The translations under genes and the position numbers were made by a program. Below, piece by piece: positions 54,096 to 63,063 of a DNA stretch of 64,000 bases. This DNA comes from Aurantiochytrium sp. KH105 (lineage: Eukaryota > Sar > Bigyra > Thraustochytrida > Thraustochytriidae): assembly GCA_003116975.1 (NCBI GenBank), contig BGKB01000054.1, forward strand, positions 1-64,000. Reading direction: 5' to 3'. Numbering within the stretch: the first letter of the stretch is position 1; the number at the start of each line of letters is the position of its first letter. The notes under the pieces were generated by a model. The model saw only the letters and a list, made by a program, of their open reading frames with translations. It searched no databases and was not told the DNA's origin.

Positions 54096-55886
54096 TCATG
54101 ATGTCTGCGTGCAGCTTGCATCTTTGGTGAGGTACGACTTGAGTTTCTCAGCCAAGAGCGCGCTAAATCCCCGAACGTACTTGCAGAATTGAAGCGAAGC
54201 CTTTCCGTTCGGATCGACAATGTCCTTTGACCCGGAAAGCCAGCGCTGATTGAACGTTTCGGGGAGAGACAGCACGACAGACATGCGACTCACGGGAGAA
54301 TCCCCGGTAGAGGAGGACTCGTCAGCCTCCCATACCACGCAGCTCTCCAGATAAAAGGAATTGATAGTTTGGCCGTCTTTCAGAGCAGTACTCTCGAGCT
54401 CTTCGAGAGCGCTCGCAGGGAGCATCATTTTGTGATGTGTGGTGGTGGAGCGCGCGAGAATGTAGCAGGTCGCACAATTGATGTTACCCAATCCTTCGCG
54501 GCCCGCGCCCTGGGCACGAGTCTCCGATTTGGTGCGTTCATCCTCTTTTTCTTCTTGTGATGACGATTCTGCGCCCATGGGGAGATGCAAGGCTGCCTGC
54601 GAAATATCCTGCTTGGTCTTGGTGGATACATAGACCCAGTCGGCATCCGGGTCAAACTGACGCGTATAAGACACCTTAATGAGCTGTGGCGTGTCTCCGG
54701 ACTGTGCAGGAGCTCCCGAGGCATGCATGGGGCCTGGTCCAGCTTCAGGGCGGTCTTTTGTAGACTTTTTCGTACGATCAATACTCTCAGAAATGACGTG
54801 TTCAATCTTGATATTCTCCCAGTTCTTCTTGGAGTCGGCAAAATTGAAGAATTGTTGGGTGACGGACTGATCATTCCACAACGACCAGTAAACATCCGCG
54901 AGGGTTTCTGGCTTGATGCCAGGGATGAGCTGATCCACGCGGACCTGGAGACGCTTTCCCGTGGCTGGCTTGAAGTCGTCGACGTGTCGAAACCACATGG
55001 CTAACTTTGGTTGGCCGCCCATGCTGGCCAACTCTGCGGGAATATCAGCACGACGCCATCTTGACTTTTCCCGCACGCTGCGCGTCAAAAGAGAGAGCAC
55101 ATAAGAAATGGCGTAGTCGGCTCCCTTTTCGTAGAGCTTCCGCTTGGTCACGTCGTTCGTCGGAATGCCTGCAGCCATATGCTGGAGAGCGCTGATAAAC
55201 TTTTTATACTCGGCCAATTGTGCCTTGAGAAGCTCGTTTTCAATGTGTGTATCAATGTCTCCTCCCTCTCGCATTTCTTGGACCTTGGCGACGAGCTCTT
55301 CGATTTCGGCTAGAAATTCCGCGCGTTCGATGCGAAGACGCTTATTCTCCTCCAAAAGGTCTGCCATTTCGCGCTTCTTCTTTTGGCGGGCGGTCTTGCT
55401 CGCCTTGGCAACGGCGCGTCGCCGCTCTGCGACCCACGCTTCCTGCGTGTCCGTATCCGTGTCCGCGTCCTTTTTCATCTGCTCCTGCACTTGATCGGGA
55501 CCAGTTGCAAAGAGCTCATGCATGCTAGAGTCAACGTTCACAAGCTGCGGTTGCTGCTGCTGCTGCTGCTGCTCCGGCGGCGGAGGGCCGACAGGAAGCT
55601 GCTGATGGAACTGTTCTTGGTGCTGCTGGAGATGGCGTGCGTGCTCATCGTGCGCGTACAGCAAGGCCGGGTGCGGGACGTCAATGAGCAGCTGGTCGTC
55701 CACCGTATCTTCTCCCGGCGTATGCCCAGGATGGCGTCGGAACCCCGCTGGAAACCGGCCCGCGCCCTGCTGCCAGCTTTCCCCCGGGTCGCCCGCCGCC
55801 AAGCCGCCGCCGCCGCCGCCGCCGCGGGCCCCGTCGGCGCGCTCCGCGTCCACGCGCGGCCGCGCCATGCCGCCGAGGTCCTCCAT
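54096..55886 (-). CDS. Leucine-zipper protein with START-like C-terminal domain
   Basis: This 596-residue protein starts at the ATG at 55886, with a second at 55868. The N-terminal 140 residues are Gly/Gln/His-rich and disordered. Residues about 150-215 hold a basic stretch (RRRAVAKASKTARQKKKRE) followed by a heptad-spaced zipper (LLEENKRLRIERAEFLAEIEEL), resembling bZIP. From about 300 to 590 there is an alpha/beta domain (MWFRHVDDFKPATGKRLQVR, YWSLWNDQSVTQQFF, NINCATCYILARSTTT) of START-like character. Oomycetes carry proteins of comparable layout (zipper-like plus START-like, such as the M96 group), so this may be a ligand-responsive transcription factor. The basic region lacks the canonical N-x7-R spacing, so DNA binding is uncertain. 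It is convergent with the synthetase gene and divergent from the PNKP-like gene. Confidence 0.75.
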   Translation of the reverse strand: MEDLGGMARPRVDAERADGARGGGGGGGLAAGDPGESWQQGAGRFPAGFRRHPGHTPGEDTVDDQLLIDVPHPALLYAHDEHARHLQQHQEQFHQQLPVGPPPPEQQQQQQQPQLVNVDSSMHELFATGPDQVQEQMKKDADTDTDTQEAWVAERRRAVAKASKTARQKKKREMADLLEENKRLRIERAEFLAEIEELVAKVQEMREGGDIDTHIENELLKAQLAEYKKFISALQHMAAGIPTNDVTKRKLYEKGADYAISYVLSLLTRSVREKSRWRRADIPAELASMGGQPKLAMWFRHVDDFKPATGKRLQVRVDQLIPGIKPETLADVYWSLWNDQSVTQQFFNFADSKKNWENIKIEHVISESIDRTKKSTKDRPEAGPGPMHASGAPAQSGDTPQLIKVSYTRQFDPDADWVYVSTKTKQDISQAALHLPMGAESSSQEEKEDERTKSETRAQGAGREGLGNINCATCYILARSTTTHHKMMLPASALEELESTALKDGQTINSFYLESCVVWEADESSSTGDSPVSRMSVVLSLPETFNQRWLSGSKDIVDPNGKASLQFCKYVRGFSALLAEKLKSYLTKDASCTQTS

Positions 55887-56412
55887 GAACCCCGACCCCG
55901 CGCGGCCGGCCTACCGCCCCGCGCCGCGCAGGCCGGCGCGCGGGCTCGGGCTGCGCGGGCCTGCGCGGGCTCGGGCTGCGCGGGCTCGGGCTGCGCGGGC
56001 TCGGGCTGCGCGGGCGCCGCGTCGGGCGCGGCGCTCGATGGCGGTCTGCCGCGAGATGCGCCATGCGCGCATCCATTCTTGCGCGGCATCCAAGCGAGCA
56101 TCCATCCATCCATCCGTCCATCCATCCGTCCATCCATCCGCGGCGCCGCGGTGGTTAGGCCCGCGCAGACCCGACTCCGGACCGGGCCGCGGCCCCGCGC
56201 CGGCGCCGCGCGAAGCCCGCGCGCGCGCCGTGCCGCGCCAGACGGAGATGGAGGAGGAGGAGGAGGAGGAGGAGCTGGAGATGGAGCTGGAGATGGGGAT
56301 GGAGATGGGGATGGCGATGGCTGGCGCCCGCCATGGGGCCGGGGATGGATGATGGCGCGGCGCGGGAGATGCTCGAGGCGGCAGACGCCCAGGGAGGCCC
56401 CGCGCGCGCAGG
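55887..56412. promoter_or_regulatory. Bidirectional GC-rich promoter with tandem repeats
   Basis: This 526-bp head-to-head spacer contains a four-copy 15-bp repeat, a CATC/CCGTCC tetramer tract (about 56096-56140) and a GGAGGA/GATGGG tract (about 56246-56315). Frames of up to 450 codons through it are repeat-driven. Confidence 0.6.
55941..56013. repeat. 15-bp tandem repeat, about four copies
   Basis: Units of the form TGCGCGGGCTCGGGC repeat with one shortened copy, in the spacer between the zipper-START-like gene and the PNKP-like gene. Confidence 0.85.
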
Positions 56413-57021
56413 ATGGCGTGGCGGTCGCTGCGGCTGGGCGGGGAGCGCGCCAACGTGCTGGCGCGCGTGCCGGGCCCCTCGTCCGCGCGGCGGCGCGGCG
56501 CGGTGGCGGCCTTCGACCTGGACGACACGCTCGTCGAGACGTGGTCCGGGGCGCCGCCCTGGCGCAGGCGCTCCGGCGCCGACTGGACGTGGCGGTACGC
56601 GAGCGTGCCGCAGCGCCTCCGCGAGGAAGCGCGCGCAGGCCGCGCGCTCGTCATCTTCTCGAACCAGAGTCACGTGCGGAGCGCGCATCATGGCAAGGCA
56701 GCCGCCAAGCTGAAAAAGGTCGTCGACGCTGTGGCAAGAGAGCTTGATCTGACCCCTGAACAGGGGGGGCTTGCCTTTGTCGCAGCTACGCAAAAGGATG
56801 CGTATCGCAAAAGTATCCAAGGCGAGCTTTGGGCCGTGTACGAGGAACTCTTTGGTATCCGCGTCGACACCAGGAATTCCTTCTACGTTGGAGACGCCGC
56901 TGGCCGCGAGTCCGACTTCGGAAGCGGCGATGCCGACTTTGCGCGCGCGCGTGGTGTTCGTTTCATGACTCCTGAAGAGTACTTTATGGACGCTGCTCCT
57001 GACGGATCCTCTAGCCCGTGA
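56413..57021 (+). CDS. Polynucleotide 3'-phosphatase (PNKP phosphatase domain only)
   Basis: This 202-residue HAD-superfamily protein starts at the ATG at 56413. Motifs are AAFDLDDTLVET (nucleophile Asp35 and acid/base Asp37), VIFSNQSH (motif II), a helical middle with a Lys in FVAATQKDAYRK, and FYVGDAAGRESDFGSGDADFARARG (metal-binding Asp residues). The FYVGDAAGR...D...FA pattern is specific to the PNKP/Tpp1 group, which trims 3'-phosphates at DNA breaks. There is no FHA domain and no 5'-kinase P-loop, so it matches the phosphatase-only form seen in budding yeast Tpp1. A Gly in the usual DxDGT is Asp here (DLDDT). Likely nuclear DNA repair. Confidence 0.93.
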   Translation: MAWRSLRLGGERANVLARVPGPSSARRRGAVAAFDLDDTLVETWSGAPPWRRRSGADWTWRYASVPQRLREEARAGRALVIFSNQSHVRSAHHGKAAAKLKKVVDAVARELDLTPEQGGLAFVAATQKDAYRKSIQGELWAVYEELFGIRVDTRNSFYVGDAAGRESDFGSGDADFARARGVRFMTPEEYFMDAAPDGSSSP

Positions 57022-57576
57022 TTGGCCAGCGTAGCTTCTTCAAGCAAGGGCAAAAGTACAGACATGATTTGGCTCATCGCGACGATCATTTTCATCGTTC
57101 ACAATCTCGTCTTGATCACCTTGGGGCTTGAACTTGTGTCGCTGTGGCGAACGCTGAGCTGATCTGATCTCTAAATGAAAATCCGATAAGTTCGACCCAG
57201 GGCCAACCTCGGATGCTGGCTTGTACGTGTCCTCGTCTACCCAGAGGCCAAGCTCGGCGCGCTCGCGAGCATACATACGCGCGAATGCGAGTTTTGAGAT
57301 CGAACGAGCCGAGAACATTCATCAATCACTGCTTGGGTTAATTTTCAAGTGTCGATTTGCCTTGAAAATGGAACGATAGCCACTCGTGAATGAGGCGAGG
57401 GCGCACTTTTTCGCATGAGAAACGAATCGAATCTTCACCGTCTCAAGTTCACTTCTGGCGATAGCACAATACGAGAAGATATCTGCACAGCGTTAGCAAC
57501 ATTTCCACACGAAAAGCCTGGCGACCGTGGAAGAAAATCTGCGAATTTGTTTTCATTGTTCAAGCCTTGTACGTTG
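57022..57576. other. Convergent 3' spacer
   Basis: These 555 bp carry no repeat or gene that I can support. Short frames on both strands look random. Confidence 0.55.
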
Positions 57577-60500
57577 TTATTGCACGACACAAAATGAGCT
57601 CTTGATTGAACTCTTTTCTTCTTGCGAAACATCGCTAGAGCTCTCGTGAGTAACTTGCAATGATACTGTCATTTCACTTGCACGGGGTTTTGCGCGAGTC
57701 TTGGGTGCTCTGGAAAGCGATGCGAGCTGTAAAAGAGCATTGAAGATGAGATGTGCACTCTGCCGCGAACTGATGACGAGGCGCATGTACTCGCGTTTAT
57801 GATCAGAGTCTTCAGTCGTCGCCAGGTGATACGCGCTGTCAACATCGCTTTCGACGAGGAATTCAAGCGTTACTCCATCTCGCATCCTCTCCGTCATGGT
57901 CTCATCTAAATGTCCTGACGCGACGCATTTTAGCGGGGAGATTACCACGGCGCGATGCTCCAGACAAAGGTTCATACCGCGGAAATGTAGCTCTCGCAAG
58001 TATTGATCCTCTGCGAAATGCACTAAAAGCCCAACATGCAAGTCATTGGTCATGGAATAGCAGTGACATGCATCTTGCTTTGGGGAATCCGCCAGGGCGG
58101 CCTCCGAAGGTAGTTTACATGCCCGTCGCTGCGAACACTGTTTCCCGAGCAGAGGCGCGAGCTCGTGGTAGCTACGAAGACACGCCACAAAGGCCGCAAA
58201 GCTACGATACAAATGTCCTCTTTTGCGTTCATTGATGCCCACCACGAACATGGCACGAGCGGCTGCATCTTCTGCCTCCCTCACTTGCGTTCGTCTCCAA
58301 GAGTGCGCCAGATCCGAACACCGCAGGGACAGCTTAATCACGCGCTCATCGTCGCCGTGCACCTTGCCAAGACCTTTGTTGATGTATGTGCATGCCAGCA
58401 TATGATGCTCAGCCCCCGCCTGGCCAAAGTGAGAGCCAATTAGAATCTCAAGCTCGGCCTCATTCGACCGAGACCATGTGCCAGGCGGGCCCATGCGGCT
58501 CTCGTAAATGCGGGCCAGCTCAAAGTGAGCCTTCTTGCGGAAAAAGGGCATTAGCGTCGCGTATAGTGGCATGAAATCCTTTTCCGAGTTGTTCACCCAA
58601 AATACGCCGTGCCCAACTTTACGCAGCACCTGCAACTTGACTTGAAGCACCCGTAGCGCCAGAGCCAAGTCCTCGTCGCTGCACGAGTCAGGTAGCACCG
58701 ACTGCAAAATACCCACGTGAATGTCTGGTGAGACGGCGGCCATGACTGCTACGTATTGGACAATCTCATGGATAATTTCGGCCTGCTCCACATCTGCTGT
58801 GGCCGCGATAATCTCGTCAACTAAGCTCACGCTAGTATCGTCAAAGATGAGGCGGCGCACATCGATTGGGTTGGCATCGGCCACTCGCGCGAAGCGAATG
58901 TCTTCAATAAGAGATAGCTCATTGCGAACAGCAGCGAGCTCAAGGCGCTCCTCATTCTCGCTTCCCATGGCGAGCGAGCTCTCTGGAAAGAAGATTTGCA
59001 GAGCCTCGTCGAAACCCTGGACGAAAGCTTTGGAGGCACCAAAACGCATGCTCAAACTCGCGGGCAAGTGTACAAATGTGGCTTGATCTAGAATCACAAA
59101 GGGGCTCTGAAGGCTAATTGATCGCCTTGCGAGAAAAGTTGCGAGATGAGGTACAGAACCAAGAACTGCGTGTTTGTGTCGAAATGAGTTTCCGAGCGTA
59201 CCAATTCTGCACTCGCCAGAACTAACGCCAATCGAGGCCTTGAAACCCAGCTTGGAGAGCTCGCGAGCAACTCGCAAAGCAGCAAAGAGCGCACGAACTG
59301 CGCCGCGCCGCTGCTCATTCCGGAAGTGCGCGATAAGCAACACACGGCTCTTTTCCAATTTTACTGAAAAAACTTCCCCCGCTCCAAAAATGAGGGCGCG
59401 TTGCGCAATCAGCGTCACAGTCTGAAGAAAGGAGACGCGATCGTAGTCCGCGGAGAGGTCCTTGGTCCTGGCGTCTGCCAGGACGGCTATGACCGTGCCC
59501 TGCGCAGTGTCGAGCTTCTCTGCGAAGCTTCCCCTGGCAACCTTTGCCAGGACAGAGTACGGGGAGAATCTGGCCAAGACCTCAATGTTGGTTGAATGAA
59601 AGTCGCTGCGGGTGCGAAGGTCATCTCCCTGTACAGCCTCTTTTGCAAGTGCGCTAAAGTTGCTCGATTTGTCTGCAAATGAGAGCTCCCGTGACACCCG
59701 ACGATCCGCTGTCCGTCCGCCAGCAAGTGTGTAAGCAGCCTCATGGCCGGCATCAGGCCACGTACTTAGCTCTTTGAGAAGTCGAGTGGCGAGATTCGCG
59801 TCTTTGCCAATGCGGACAAAGGGCGTGGACAACTGCGCGTGTCTCTTCACAAATTCAACAGACGTATGCGCGAGTACTTGGTTATTTATCGCGCAAGTTG
59901 CCAGTTCGCGCGCCCACGCAACCGTCTCGCCCGAAGGAACAGCTCTGCAGCGACGGAGCACGCCACCGACGATATCGAGCTTGAGTTTCCCAAAAGCAAC
60001 CCCTGTGTGAATCTGCAAATAGTCCTTTGTACGAATGCTTGGGTGGAGTGAAAAGGCTTTGAAGTCTTGGCGTAAAGTCAGAGCAAACGTGAGAGCTCGG
60101 CGCTGGCACTCGGCTTTTTTCTCCTCATTCGACGTGGCAGCGTCGGAGGGGTCTAATGGAAACAGAATCTCGGCAGTGTCTTCGCCGATATACACAGGGT
60201 CACCCTCAAAGCGCTGCGCGCACATGAGCACGAGACTCCAATACTTTGAGAACACTTCTGCGGCATCGATCTGGGGTGCTGGGGCGGTTGCCCCGCTAGT
60301 GACACTATCAATGATGCTCATGAATCGCATTCGCGCGCTTGTCCGATCCATGGCGAGCACAAAGTCAGTGAGTCCGTGCAGGTGAATCACCACGAACGTG
60401 CCTTCAAACTGAAATGTTGATGATGGCGCAAGCACCCGCAAATCATTGGCAATTGGAATTGAGCGCAGACACGTGGGCGCGAGCGACAGTATAGCAAGTA

Positions 60501-60933
60501 TTTTCTCATAACTCTGTTGCGCGATGACTGGATCTGTGGACCGGCGGAAGCGATTTCCCCAGGCGCGAACTTCCTCGTGGAGCTTACGCGAGTTTGCGCA
60601 AGTACTGTGCTTGACTCGCTCGTCCGCGAGCGCGCGCGCCCAAGACTGTATGACTCTGACGGCTTTTGTCCGTCTGTCCTCCGGCTCGTTCTTGCCACCA
60701 AGTAGCTTTTTCGTTTCGGCGCTGTGCCCGGAATCTTGTGATGATGTGCTCTTCTTAAAACTAACCTCGGCGTTGGCAATCTCTTGTTTAGGTGTCGTGC
60801 GGGGATGCCAAGGTCTCGAGGTTGCTTTGCCGAATACATCATCAAAGATGGACGAGTCGCTCCGTGTACCTAGAAACGCATAGTCGCTGCTCTCCTCGCT
60901 CATGCTTGCTCCCCTCACCAGGCGCGCGTCCAT
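57577..60933 (-). CDS. Soluble adenylyl cyclase-like protein, degenerate cyclase domains, C-terminal CaaX box
   Basis: I take the ATG at 60933 (1118 residues); the frame stays open to 61224 but the extra 97 residues look like leader, and 60903 is another candidate. An IQ-like helix (KAVRVIQSWARALADER) lies near residue 95. Two class III cyclase homology regions follow the ADCY10 (soluble adenylyl cyclase) order: C1 at about 175-400 (GTFVVIHLHGLTDFVLAMDR, SKYWSLVLMCAQRFEGDPVY) and C2 at about 465-680 (VIAVLADARTKDLS, SIGVSSGECRIGTLGNSFRH, AVLGSVPHLATF). The metal and base-recognition residues appear poorly kept, so catalysis is doubtful. A helical C-terminal region follows, without an obvious P-loop ATPase. 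The last four residues, CVVQ, form a farnesylation-type CaaX motif, suggesting membrane tethering. Confidence 0.75.
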   Translation of the reverse strand: MDARLVRGASMSEESSDYAFLGTRSDSSIFDDVFGKATSRPWHPRTTPKQEIANAEVSFKKSTSSQDSGHSAETKKLLGGKNEPEDRRTKAVRVIQSWARALADERVKHSTCANSRKLHEEVRAWGNRFRRSTDPVIAQQSYEKILAILSLAPTCLRSIPIANDLRVLAPSSTFQFEGTFVVIHLHGLTDFVLAMDRTSARMRFMSIIDSVTSGATAPAPQIDAAEVFSKYWSLVLMCAQRFEGDPVYIGEDTAEILFPLDPSDAATSNEEKKAECQRRALTFALTLRQDFKAFSLHPSIRTKDYLQIHTGVAFGKLKLDIVGGVLRRCRAVPSGETVAWARELATCAINNQVLAHTSVEFVKRHAQLSTPFVRIGKDANLATRLLKELSTWPDAGHEAAYTLAGGRTADRRVSRELSFADKSSNFSALAKEAVQGDDLRTRSDFHSTNIEVLARFSPYSVLAKVARGSFAEKLDTAQGTVIAVLADARTKDLSADYDRVSFLQTVTLIAQRALIFGAGEVFSVKLEKSRVLLIAHFRNEQRRGAVRALFAALRVARELSKLGFKASIGVSSGECRIGTLGNSFRHKHAVLGSVPHLATFLARRSISLQSPFVILDQATFVHLPASLSMRFGASKAFVQGFDEALQIFFPESSLAMGSENEERLELAAVRNELSLIEDIRFARVADANPIDVRRLIFDDTSVSLVDEIIAATADVEQAEIIHEIVQYVAVMAAVSPDIHVGILQSVLPDSCSDEDLALALRVLQVKLQVLRKVGHGVFWVNNSEKDFMPLYATLMPFFRKKAHFELARIYESRMGPPGTWSRSNEAELEILIGSHFGQAGAEHHMLACTYINKGLGKVHGDDERVIKLSLRCSDLAHSWRRTQVREAEDAAARAMFVVGINERKRGHLYRSFAAFVACLRSYHELAPLLGKQCSQRRACKLPSEAALADSPKQDACHCYSMTNDLHVGLLVHFAEDQYLRELHFRGMNLCLEHRAVVISPLKCVASGHLDETMTERMRDGVTLEFLVESDVDSAYHLATTEDSDHKREYMRLVISSRQSAHLIFNALLQLASLSRAPKTRAKPRASEMTVSLQVTHESSSDVSQEEKSSIKSSFCVVQ

Positions 60934-63063
60934 GGGTCGCGAGGCGTTGAACGACAGGTATGCGCGTGACCTTGCCCAAGCTCGCGTGCCGCCTATGGCC
61001 TGCGTGCCCGCGTCTGTGTCGTGCGCGGCAGCGACTCGATGGACGGATGAGCTGATGCAGCGAGCGCTCTTTGAAACCTTGACGGGGACGCACAAGGGGG
61101 AGAGTTTCACAGCCGGCGCGCCGCTGCGGTATGCTCCGTGGAACTGAGTGGCCCTGGCAGTGGAGCACTGCCAGCGATTTGTTAAGCACAGTAAAGGAGA
61201 ATTGCCAGCAATCAAGGCTAGCAAGAGAAAAGCTTTTACAAAACCGCGCGGAGTTGCGGTATGTTCCGTTAGGCTGATTGGCGCTCCCAGTGGAGCACTG
61301 CCGGCAGTCAGTCAAGAGAGGAGAGAGAAAAAAACTTCCACTAGAGCGAGCGGTATACCCAGGAGGCTTCAGCCGAGCGAGCCTTCAACCGACCACTGGC
61401 GAGTGGCCCCATAGTGTTCAACGGATGCGGATCACGATGGAGAAAGGAGACTGCGGGAAGGTGTATTCATGTATAAGGGCCTTGGTTCGGTAACCTCAGT
61501 GGAAAAATTTGCGGTAGGGAATAGTATGTCTCGGAAGGGTGCGAAACGGTACACTGGTGGTGGTGGTGGACGGCGTCTGTGTGCGCGGCGAGGTGGCCGA
61601 GGAGGGCCGCGCTGGAGGTTCGACGGTCCGCAGTGGTGACAGCGACAATGGCGAGTGGCGCGCTTGCGCATGAACTCGAAGAACTTGATCTTTATTTTTT
61701 CAAAACTATATTCTGGACTGATCGAGTGACGTGCCATTCCTGGTTGGCTGCCCAGGTGGGAATCGGTCTTATGTTGAAAAGCGGGGCGAGTATGGCCAAA
61801 CGCGTTCGTCTCCTGGACCAGCCAGCCAGCCAGCCAATAGTTAAGCCAGAGAGTCTGGCCGCTTCGCTTTGATCGGGCCAGCATGCACAACCATGGCGAG
61901 CAATTCTTCGGTGAGCCAGGTCTAAATGATGGCATTGCTCCGTCTCGAAACCGACCTTGCCTTAGCTTGCGAAACAGGCATCGAGGGAAGGTTGGAGGAG
62001 GGGAAGGGTGGGCTGAATAGGGTGTTTTTTTTCGGGGGGGGGGGGCAGAGTGATTGGCTAGGCCCTAGTCTGCCATGGGTTACGTTTTCCTGTAAAAAAT
62101 TGCTCAGACAAATAGATGCCAATCTCGCGGAACTATGCAGGGCTCGCTTGTCCCGCCGGTCCAGTCACTCCGAAAACGCTATAGGGGCCTCGGGCCGGGC
62201 GGCCGGTAAGAGTCAGGACACGTTCTAGCTATCGTGGATAGCGTTGACGAAAAAGGGAAACTTAGCCTCGGTTCTAAGGCCTCGCCGGTGACGCGAGGCT
62301 TAATCAAATCATCGACCAGGCGGCACTCGAATGTCTACAACGGCTCCATTAAAGCCTCCTTGTTCACAATAGGCCTACACCACATCAATAGCTCACATTC
62401 CGGTGTAAGAAGTTCAACGAAGCACCAGCTGTGGTTGGAGGAGAGTATGTGTTGGGGGGAAACGATCTCCGTTTTCGTTGAATTTCCTCTCTCACGAGGC
62501 GAGAACCCGGGAAAAGAGCTATGAAGCTTAAAGTCGGCTCGGCAGATGATGCGCTCGCCCCCTTTCCCCCCTTCACTCTCCTGTATTTTTGACGATTTTT
62601 GACGCGGCACTTGGTGGGCCGCGAACGCCGGGGAGGGTGGAAAGTAAATAATTCGCGAGAATTTTATTTGGCTGCAAAGGGCGAATGCAGTTGCTTTCCT
62701 CTTCTTGATGCAACCGCGGAAGCGCACCCGAAGGTGGGGCGGCTTCAACTTGGCCTTTGTGAACAACGGAACGGACGCAAAGTCTGCTCGCATCAAGACG
62801 TACTGGTCGCACGTCAAGGCGAAGATGAGACGAGAGAAGACCAGGAAAGGAGAATGCGCCAAAACGAGAGGGTCTGAGACGCGTCATTGAGTCGTTTATC
62901 GCCACGGTCTGTTTTTCTGCAACGCGACTAATGAAGAACCTGCAATGCTGCCGATGTGAGGAAACGTCGACATGCCGCAAGATCTTCTCCAGGCTTACCA
63001 ACCGGAAGGATTCCTTACCATCGTTCTTAAACTGATTGAAACATTGTTTCGTAATTTTGATGA
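60934..63063. other. Gene-poor stretch upstream of the cyclase-like gene
   Basis: These 2.1 kb carry no supported gene. They contain a 130-bp-offset direct repeat with a shared palindrome (see separate entry), a TGGTGG run (61557-61568), an AGCC patch (61822-61837), and a T-run/G-run at about 62024-62045. The left part should hold the promoter of the minus-strand cyclase-like gene. Confidence 0.5.
61126..61306. repeat. Imperfect direct repeat pair, 130 bp apart, each with a palindrome
   Basis: Copies at about 61126-61176 and 61256-61306 align without gaps over about 50 bp. Both begin with TGCGGTATG and contain the identical palindrome CAGTGGAGCACTG (61158-61170 and 61288-61300; 5-bp arms around GAG). 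The pair sits 190-370 bp upstream of the chosen start of the cyclase-like gene and could be a duplicated regulatory site. Confidence 0.75.

Noticed and set aside
55383..56747. Plus-strand frame of 454 codons
   Set aside because: Runs through tandem repeats and antisense to the zipper-START-like gene; no protein-like segment.
62033..62045. Homopolymer G run after a T run as a biological signal
   Set aside because: Most likely a simple homopolymer; no partner element or gene start nearby.
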